64,000 nt of DNA from contig JANQBS010000064.1 of assembly GCA_033085395.1 (NCBI GenBank), forward strand, positions 124,001-188,000, written 5' to 3'. This document shows positions 56,364 through 64,000 of this stretch, one piece after another. This DNA is from Xanthoparmelia taractica (Eukaryota > Ascomycota > Lecanoromycetes > Lecanorales > Parmeliaceae). Every line of letters begins with the position of its first letter. Positions within the stretch are counted from its first letter, which is position 1. A model generated the notes under the pieces. It did not search any database and was not told the origin of the DNA. It saw nothing but the letters and a program-made list of their open reading frames with translations. A program made the position numbers and the translations under genes.

Positions 56364-56571
56364 TATTAGGACTGCAACTAGATTAAGTTAATAATAATGT
56401 GTAACGAATAAATTAAGTCTAAGGAGGAACTATCTAGTTGGAAAGGAATATCTATAAGGGACGCCAAGGCCTATAGGGGCTAGTTTCAATTGAGAAGGAA
56501 AGCCGTAGTCCCAATTGAGAAGGTAAGCCGACTTGATATTATAGATCTATATGGTCGTTACACTTATAATA
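56364..56571 (-). repeat. left LTR (3' LTR of the minus-strand element), 208 bp
   Basis: Starts TATTAGGACTGC and ends GTTACACTTATAATA on the plus strand. The ends fit TGTTAG...TAACA termini changed by CpA-to-TpA mutation. It matches the right LTR along its length except for a 25-bp tandem duplication around the AATTGAGAAGG word (about 56491-56515) and scattered C/T and G/A differences. The core around GGGACGCCAAGGCCTATAGG is unusually GC-rich for the block. Confidence 0.85.
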
Positions 56572-56587
56572 GTATTTCTTCCCTCAA
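56572..56587 (-). other. polypurine tract of the retrotransposon
   Basis: The minus strand reads TTGAGGGAAGAAATAC directly before the LTR, the expected primer site for plus-strand DNA synthesis. Its position supports the minus orientation of the element. Confidence 0.6.
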
Positions 56588-56799
56588 ATAGCGATATTTC
56601 AGCGCTATAGAAGAATAATATTCGTATATATAAATAATTTCGAACGTCTAGAAGAAACGTATATTAATATAGGGACGAAGTGTGAGATATTTCGATTTAT
56701 TCGAAGCTGGTCGAGCTTCTTCGCTGAGTCTATCGTAATACTAGCGAATAGATTTAAATAATAAATAAAAATTAATCGAAGTCTGGTTCTCTATTAAGC

Positions 56800-57000
56800 C
56801 TAGCGCGGTTTATTAAGATATCGTCTATAAAATTTATTTATTATTTTCTTAAAGTCTTTAAACTTATCTTAATTCGTATAATATTAGTTATTATCTTTAT
56901 TTAAATCGATTTATTTAACTTTATATTAAAAACGCCTATAATAATATCTAAAGTTTAATATATCGTTTATATCTTATAACTCTTTTTCGTTAACTATTAT
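56800..57000 (-). pseudogene. integrase C-terminal chromodomain remnant
   Basis: One minus-strand frame, with stops, reads VNEKEL, DINDILNFRYYYRRF, YKVK, IDLNKDNN, DKFKDFKKIINKFYRRYLNK and a terminal stop at 56800-56802. The aromatic and basic pattern is the chromodomain that ends chromoviral integrases. Internal stops (at expected Gln and Trp positions) make it non-functional. Confidence 0.7.
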
Positions 57001-58849
57001 TAATCTAAGAGAATCGTGCTTCTATTTTAATAAAGAGTCTATAGTCGTAGACCTAAGTATCTTAAAATTAAAAATTAAATAAATTCTTATATTATAAGAA
57101 AGTTCTAAACGATATAAGATATCGACTCGCTTTAGAATTCTATATAAATCGAGTTATTTATCTTTAAGATCCTTATAAAAGTATTCGATTTAATATTCTT
57201 AAACGATAATTAGACTTAGTTACCTATATCGTAAATAATTTTCTTACGATATTTATTTATCTATATCTCTATAACTCTACGTATCTTTTCTAATTATAAT
57301 TATCTAAATTTTAGAATCTTCTTTATCTTAGTTATAATATCTTCTATTTTTAAGACTTATAGATATTCGCGTATAATCTTATAAAAAGTATAATCTCGAT
57401 CGAAAAATATACGAGAATAAAAATCTTAATTAAAGTAAAAGAAAATAAGAAATATAGCGAATAAGATATTATTATTATTATTAAATTTTATTATGGAGAT
57501 TTACTTAACTTAATTATTTTATAAATAATTATAATAGATACGAAGATTTCGCTTTATATTCTAATTAGCTTTCTTGATTTAATTATTTATTTTAAGATAA
57601 TATATAATAGATAAGTTAATCTTAATACGTAGTCGCTTATAAAGACTTTTTTAGAGCGTAGATATAAATTAAGTATCTTTATCTAATATAAGAGATTATA
57701 ATAATTTATATAGTCGAAAGAGATTTCATATAAGAATTTAAATAAGTTTCTCGAATAAATAATTATTATCTTTTCAATAATATAATACGTAATAACGTTT
57801 CTTTATAAAATAATATATAAGAATATAGATAGCGTTAAAATCGTCTAATAGAAGTAGATCTATAATAAAATTTATAAAAACGTCTTATTAACGATCTTAG
57901 AAAATTGAGAGAGATATTAATAATTTATTTATTTTATCTCTTGGGACTTTATTACGTTAATAGTAATAATAGTTATAAATATATTATTTAATTATTTTAA
58001 TGTAATTAGATTAATAATAGTAACGTAGAAGTAAATTAATCGTTCTTCGTATTTCTAAGTAATTATTAGAAGATTAATTATAAATCTTCTTTAATAGCTT
58101 TATATAAAACTCGATTAAGATCTATAATAGTTTATTCTTAAAGAGAACTTTATTAATAATATAATATCGACTTAGCGTGTAATTATAAAGTTTAATCTAA
58201 TTATAACTTATCGCTTTATAAAATTTATTATATATAGAGTTCTTTTAATTAACTTTGTAAATTCGTTTAAATAGATCTTCTTCGACTTCTATAACTCGAA
58301 TTTAGACTCGATTCGAGATAAGAATCGTTTGATATTAATGTTAACTTCTTTTATTAGCTTCGTTCGCTAAAATAAATAATAATATTTTTATTAAAGCGTC
58401 GACTTTATTATTAATTATTTTCGTATAAAAGATAATTTAAAAATTAAATTTAGATAAAATATCTAGATAGCGAGCTTAACGGCGTGTAAGCTTCTTATTT
58501 TTTATAAATATTTTTAGAGTCTAATAATTAGTAAATACTTAAATAGATAGCTCGATATATTCTAATTCGAGCTATTAATATTCGAAGTATCGAATAATCG
58601 CTAGTAACTTCTTATTATAAATTCAATAGTTATATTTCGCTGGAATTATACTCTTATTATAAAATATTATCGAATATAAAACTTTATCGTTATTATATTA
58701 AAATAAGATTTTTTTTAATATATAGTTAAAAGAATTAGTTTTAAGAATAATCTAACGTTTAAAATTAAAATAGCGTAGAATTAAGATAATAATTATATAC
58801 TTTTTAAGATTATCGAAAGATTTAACGTAGATTTTATTTTAGATAAAGA

Positions 58850-59450
58850 AAGTATTCTTCTTCGTGAGATTAATTAAAGATTTAATTAACTTAAAAAATT
58901 TATAAATAAAGCGTCGATAGAAGTTTATAAATCTTATAAAGTCTTAAATCTTTTTTAGATTTATAGAGATATTTTAATTAAATATAATCTCGATCTTATA
59001 AGAGTTTATTCGTAGATTAGTTTTTAATATAATAATTTCTAGAAATATAATCTCTTTTATATTAAATTCGTATTTCTTAATATTAATCTATAGACTAGTC
59101 TTTCGTAGACGTTAAAGAACTTATTTAATATACTTTTAATATTTCGTTTTTTTTTTAATTATAAATAAAAATATCGTTTAAATAGACTTAATAGAAGTCG
59201 TTTAGGAAATCGAATAGAATATTATTAATATATTATTGAAAGATGCTCGATTTATTCGTTAGTTTAAAGAATAATACTCGATATTTATAGACTTCGAGAA
59301 CTATAATAAAGGTCGTATAATTCTTATTATCGAGGTTTATTTATAGCTTATTAAATACGGTGATAATATCTAGGCGAGTAAAATATCGATATCTTCTAAT
59401 AACTTTCTCTATTAGAGAAAATAAGTATTAATTATATTTCGTTATAGCGT
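58850..59450 (-). pseudogene. Ty3/Gypsy reverse transcriptase remnant
   Basis: A minus-strand frame with stops preserves the RT order: LIEKVIRRYRYFTRLDII, TTFIIVLEVYKYRVLFFKLT, FDFLNDFY, the catalytic block VYLNDIFIYN (about 59185-59158) and DLRLYKIYKLLSTLY near the end. In the catalytic block the first Asp of the usual D-D pair is Asn, a G-to-A change. With many stops this copy cannot encode active enzyme. Confidence 0.82.
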
Positions 59451-60949
59451 TTAATTTCCGATAATTTATATAAAAATAAAAATTATTATTAATCTTTAGA
59501 ATAAATAGAATTAATAATAAGTAAGAAGTTTTACTAGAAGTAATAAAACTTTTAAATAAGTTATTTATTAGATATTCTTTGATCTTTTAAAGCTTATAGA
59601 GAGATATATAATAGACGCGACTTTAAGACGACTTAGAGTTATTAAGAAACTCGATTTTATAATTATAAGGGCGATGCGAAGAAAGCTAATTAATCTTAAA
59701 ACGATTAAAAATATTTAAATATTTATAATACTTAAAAGAAAGTTGCTTCTTAACGTCGCTTAGATTTTAAATAATAATCTTTATTTAAAAAAAAACTAAT
59801 TTCTTTCGCTCGAGATTTAGCGTTATATATTATTTCTTAATTAATATCTTTTATCGATATCGCGAATAAATAAGTCTTAGAATATTTCGTCTATTTAATT
59901 AATATCGTAAAAGAAGCGATAGCGATGCTATAAATAGAGAATAATTAATTTTTAGATCTAGATTAAGAATAAGTAAAAATCTTTAATCGAAATTAAATTA
60001 ATTTAAGAGTTTTTATTAAGAATATCGATTTAATAGAGAGATAAATAAGAGAAATAAAAGAAGTTTATAATAAATAATCTCGAAAGAGAATAGAGTTATT
60101 ACTTATATCTAATAATATATTAAAGCGATTTATCTATAATTTATCTAAAATAACTATATATTATTCTAAATTCGCTATAAGTATTAGAGCTATAAGTTTC
60201 TTATATCTCGAAAGAATAAGATTTAAGTATATAATATAAATAATAAATTTCTTATTAAATTATTTATTATAGTCTTAAATTAGTCTAGACTTTGCGAGAG
60301 AAATAAGTTATATGCTTAATAGCTAATAAATCTCGTAAATTAGACGTTTATTAACGAACGCGTATTTAATAGCCCCTATATCGATAAGAATTTAAACGTG
60401 ATAGATCTTCTTTTGAAAAGTTAGGCTTTCTCGAGCTAGAAACGATTTTAAAGCGAATAATTTATATCGAATTTCTTTTAAATTATATAAGAATAGAATC
60501 TTACTTTAATTCGTAATTATAGATAGAATTATAAATTTTTCGAATCGAATTATTTAGACTTCGATTTCACGAAACTCTCTTTAATTTAATTTTTTATCTT
60601 ATTAATTTAATAAGAAAATCGATATTTTAAATAAGCGAAGAATAAGTATTTCTTCTTATAATAAATATAATAGATACTTTCTTTTTAATTCTTAATAGTC
60701 TTTTATTATTATTACTTTATAATAGAGAAGAAAAAGTATCGAGAAATTAGATTTATTTAAGAAAAGAAGATATTTATAAAATTAGAGATAAACGTTATAC
60801 GCTTAGAGATTCGAGTCTTATTTATTATATTCTTAATCTTCTTAATTATCTTCTTTTAATATATAATATAATATTTATTATCTATTCGAGTTAAGAATAC
60901 TTTTAAAGCGAATATTATAATAAATTCGATAAAAAAATTAGCTTAAGCT

Positions 60950-61250
60950 ATGCGGAGACGAGAAGCGAGCTTTTTATCTATATCTCGAAGTTAAGCTTTA
61001 TTTAATATATTTAACTCTAAGATAAGACGTTTAAAGTCTTAATAAAAGTCGCTAAATAAAAGATCTTTCTACTTTAAGATCTTATATTCGCGAACTCTAT
61101 TTACTTTATAATTCGAGTTTTCGAATAATTTTTATAAATTATTTAGAATCTTATCGATAATTTAATAAAGATCGAGTATAGATAACTTTAGCTACTTTTT
61201 TATTGATACGTGACTTAACGTAAGCGATCTTAACTAGCTTATTATCGAAA
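60950..61250 (-). pseudogene. retrotransposon gag remnant
   Basis: A minus-strand frame contains KLFENSNYKVNRVREYKILK, DLLFSDFY, DFKRLILELNILNKA and DKKLASRLRIA, the helical pattern of the retrotransposon capsid (gag) domain. Stops interrupt it at positions expected for Gln. A zinc knuckle, normally just downstream, is not clearly readable. Confidence 0.65.
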
Positions 61251-62562
61251 TAATCTTAATTAATTTTCAATTTACTAGATATTTAATTAATTTAATTATC
61301 TTATTAAGATTCTTTATTATTAATTAATATTAAAGAATATAAGAACTTTTCGAAGCGTCTAGCTAAGATTTGAATCTATATCGAATTAATAGATTTCTTA
61401 TAAAATCTTTAAAGTTATTATTAAAGATTTTACACTTATTATTATAGATAATTATAAATTAATTAAACTCGATCGAATATAATTTTAGTCTTCTTCTTCT
61501 TCTTTTATTCTTTTTTATACTTTTATTTATAATTCGAACTATCTTTAAGCAAGAAATCGTATAATTAAGTAACTTTTATCTCGAGATCGCGTTATTCGCG
61601 AAGCTTATTTAAAATAGTTAGAAACTCTTCGAGATTCGTATTTACTTATTAAATTAATTATTTTTAAGTAACTATATTTTAGACGAAGATAAGATTTTCG
61701 AATACGCGGGGGATATTTCTAGATAATATAGATATTCGTCGATTTAGAGTATTTTTAAGATAACGTTTTAGATTAAGAGATAGCGTAGAATAAATTACGA
61801 GATTAATATTCGTCTAAGAATTCCTCGCGCTCTACTTAATATCTTAAGATATTCTATAGGGGCTATAAATAGATCGTTAAGTGTGTGATATTAAGGTATC
61901 GTTCGATTTAATAAGAAAGTAATAGTTTTCTTTAATCTTTTAAATAGAATTATTTTTTTATATAAAACTTATTCGAGTTAAAATTAAGATTAATACGATA
62001 AGAATAAACTTAATTAAATATATAATAAGTGCTTTAAGTCGATTAAAATATATGTAATAATTATTTAAATAAGATATATTTATAAGCGAATAGACTTTAG
62101 AGAACGCTCTATTAGTGTAGAATATCGAGAAGTAAGTTATATAAGTAATTGTTATTAGCGTATATGCACGATTTTAATTACTATATTAATTAATAATAAA
62201 CGACTAAATCGTATTAAAAACACGTCTAAAGCATATTAATTAATAGATTAATCGCGTGACTTATAGTCGCGGGATCGAGTATTTAGTGTTAAATAGATAT
62301 TAAAATTATATTAATATTTAACTAAGAGAAAGTACTTCGTATAATTTAAGAGCTATCTTACTATAATTTCTTTAATCTCGCTTATTTATAAGTCTTTAAT
62401 AATTTCATATAATTTAGATCTTTTAATAATACGTTCGTATAATTTAAGAGATATCTAAAATAATATATATTAGTATCTTTCGAGGTCGTCGATTATATCG
62501 TAAATAAATTCTTTTAGCTCGCACGTCTTACGAGCGTAATAAGAAGATAAGACTTAATTTAA

Positions 62563-62745
62563 TATTAGAACTACAATTAGATTAAGTTAATAATAATATA
62601 TAATAAATAAATTAAGTCTAAGGAGAAATTATCTAGCTGGGAAGAAATATCTATAAGGGACGCCAAGGCCTATAGGGGCTAGTTCCAATTGGGAAGGTAA
62701 GTCGACTTGATATTGCAGGCCTATGTGATCGTTACACTCGTAATA
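62563..62745 (-). repeat. right LTR (5' LTR of the minus-strand element), 183 bp
   Basis: Starts TATTAGAACTAC and ends GTTACACTCGTAATA on the plus strand. It is the pair of the left LTR at 56364-56571 without the 25-bp duplication. Several positions differ by C/T or G/A, for example TGTAACG in the left copy and TATAATA here. Confidence 0.85.
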
Positions 62746-62750
62746 TTTAT
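62746..62750. repeat. target-site duplication, right copy
   Basis: TTTAT next to the right LTR, pairing with TTTAC at 56359-56363. Confidence 0.6.
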
Positions 62751-64000
62751 TATAGAAAAAAAGAATATATAATATAAATCTTATTATAATTTACTTTATA
62801 AAGTTTCGAGATCTAGTAAAAGAGTATAATATATATTCTTATAATATTTAAAATTTTAAATAAAAGAATATTCTATTAGTATAGTATATAGTAATTAAAT
62901 CGTTATAGTAAATTCTACTTATATAATCTATAGTAAGTGTTCTAATAATAGAGAACTCTTAATTATAATTAAGTGTATTAACGATACGAAGAGCGAAATC
63001 TCTCTATTCTTAATCGTAATCGAAATTAATATTCTATTCTCTTAGTTTCTTAACGATTTAAATCCCTACGTCGCTATAACTATTATAAAGATAGACTCTA
63101 ATAATAACTAGATCTTCTTATAATAAATTAAGTATTTCGAGCGATATTATCGCTATAAGTAACGAAGTGCTCGAAGATTACTTATTATAGATAGTTACGA
63201 ATTCTACGATACTTATAAGTTTTTAAAATATTATAAGTATTATAATATTATTCTATTTACGTTTCTATCGTATATTATATATCTATTATAGCTATTTAAT
63301 ATATACGTATTTTAGCTAGCTAAGTACTAGTATTTTAAAGTCGTTAATTAAGCGATTTATATTAGATATAAGTTATTTATTAAGATAAAATTTCTTAGTA
63401 CGATTAATTAATTTCGTTATTAAGTATTTAAATCTATTACTATATAGTCTATATAGAGATAAACGAGTCTTATTCTATACGATTCTAATATAGTACTCGA
63501 AAAAGTACGTAATTCACTATCTTCTTCTCGCGAGAAGACTTTCGAAGCTACACTATTCGTACTACTTATATAGATTTCTAGAATTATTCGATAACTATAA
63601 CGAGTATTAAGTTAATACTATATTCAAATATTTAAAGAATCTACGAGAGTCTCTATAGAAGTTTACTTATAACTAGATTATAGTAGCTCGATATAGTCTT
63701 TTAATAGAATAATAACTAAACGCTACGATTATAATCGAAAAAACTCGTAAATCTTATAAGTTAGAGATTAATAAGATACTTTAAAAGAAAGAAGTTCTTT
63801 ATTTAGAAAATACTCGTTATATAGATTAAAAAAGACTTTAATTTAAATAAGCACGTAAATAGAAATATTAAGTATTTAAAAGTTAAGTAAAAAGATAATT
63901 AATTTCTTCTAACGAAAACTACTATCTAAATTACGAGCCGAAAAGATCTAATATATTTAGTGAGATATTTTATATTATATCGTATTATATTATATTATGA
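62751..64000 (+). pseudogene. Fot1/Pogo transposase, 3' part (DDE domain), RIP-mutated, runs off the window
   Basis: Dropping the LTR element and one copy of the 5-bp duplication lets the frame from 56363 continue directly: RIYNINLIIIYFIKFRDLVK, EYNIYSYNI (near the first Asp of pogo transposases), then after one apparent frameshift near 62910 NNRELLIIIKCINDTKS, FLNDLNPY, RRLLIIDSYEFYDTYKFLK (second catalytic Asp region, about 63178-63234), IILFTFLSYIIYLL, LFNIYVF, and RRTSLILYDSNIVLEKV further on. This is the DDE_1 order of Fot1-like elements. Stops are frequent, mostly at expected Gln and Trp. The end and right terminal repeat are outside the window. Confidence 0.8.

Larger units (their letters stand above)
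56364..62745 (-). mobile_element. Ty3/Gypsy LTR retrotransposon (chromovirus), RIP-inactivated, nested in a Fot1 element
   Basis: A 6382-bp element lies between two similar LTRs and is flanked by a 5-bp target-site duplication. The minus strand carries, from right to left, a gag remnant (about 61.2-60.95 kb), reverse transcriptase (about 59.45-58.85 kb), the chromodomain tail of integrase (about 57.0-56.8 kb) and a polypurine tract against the left LTR. This gag-RT-IN-chromodomain order defines a Ty3/Gypsy chromovirus. The protease, RNase H and integrase core must lie between these landmarks but are too degraded to delimit by eye. Coding regions are full of stops and very AT-rich. The element splits the Fot1 transposase frame, so it inserted later than that element. 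Confidence 0.85.

Noticed and set aside
56815..56840. FIDDILI in a minus-strand frame, resembling the reverse transcriptase YxDD motif
   Set aside because: It lies in another frame of the integrase chromodomain tail, only about 250 bp from the polypurine tract. The true RT block is at about 59.17 kb.
1..64000. CRISPR arrays, rRNA genes, telomeric repeats or bacterial-type operons
   Set aside because: None seen. All genes are eukaryotic with spliceosomal introns, and the only tandem repeats are microsatellites.

Overview
This window is nuclear DNA from a filamentous ascomycete (Pezizomycotina). The evidence is many genes split by 46-160 bp GT-AG introns, fungal-specific families (Zn2Cys6 regulator, questin-oxidase family, Hat2, Ctk1, Npy1, Spc3) and the C-to-T signature of repeat-induced point mutation (RIP) in its transposons. 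A Dothideomycete is plausible, but the sequence alone does not settle the class.

Layout. 1-11 kb is a mixed, partly decayed stretch: a CID/RS-rich RNA-processing protein, a DUF4748-like small protein, a Zn2Cys6 regulator whose zinc cluster is out of frame with its regulatory domain, an aldo/keto reductase, a relic Ty3/Gypsy chromodomain and a medium-chain dehydrogenase pseudogene. 11.5-48.3 kb is a dense housekeeping block: TFIIH helicase Ssl2/XPB, a questin-oxidase-family enzyme, exoribonuclease Xrn1, histone acetyltransferase subunit Hat2, an unknown acidic protein, signal peptidase subunit Spc3, Nudix NADH pyrophosphatase Npy1, GTP cyclohydrolase I, an unknown acidic protein, a Pmp3 proteolipid, CTD kinase Ctk1, a large unknown protein, a mitochondrial dehydrogenase kinase and a USP7-type deubiquitinase. 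48.3-55.1 kb is gene-poor and holds a small secreted protein, a PQ-loop membrane protein and a thaumatin-like secreted protein. 55.9-64 kb is an extremely AT-rich block with no intact gene.

The AT-rich block resolves into a nested insertion. A Fot1/Pogo-type DNA transposon on the plus strand begins near 55.9 kb. Its transposase is interrupted by a 6.4 kb Ty3/Gypsy chromovirus on the minus strand (56364-62745), which has short LTRs, a 5-bp target-site duplication, a polypurine tract and recognisable gag, reverse transcriptase and chromodomain remnants. The transposase then resumes with its DDE domain and runs off the right edge. Nearly all in-frame stops in these remnants fit CpA-to-TpA changes. 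The same kind of stop also inactivates the dehydrogenase pseudogene at 9.9-10.8 kb, inside otherwise normal-GC DNA.

The genes form no pathway cluster. They act in transcription and RNA turnover (CID/RS protein, Ssl2, Ctk1, Xrn1), chromatin (Hat2), secretion (Spc3), cofactor metabolism (Npy1, GTP cyclohydrolase I), mitochondrial regulation (the dehydrogenase kinase) and ubiquitin signalling. Three divergent pairs share short promoter regions: xrn1/hat2, the unknown gene at 24 kb with spc3, and the mitochondrial kinase with the deubiquitinase. Exon boundaries were worked out by hand from splice signals, reading frame and family similarity.
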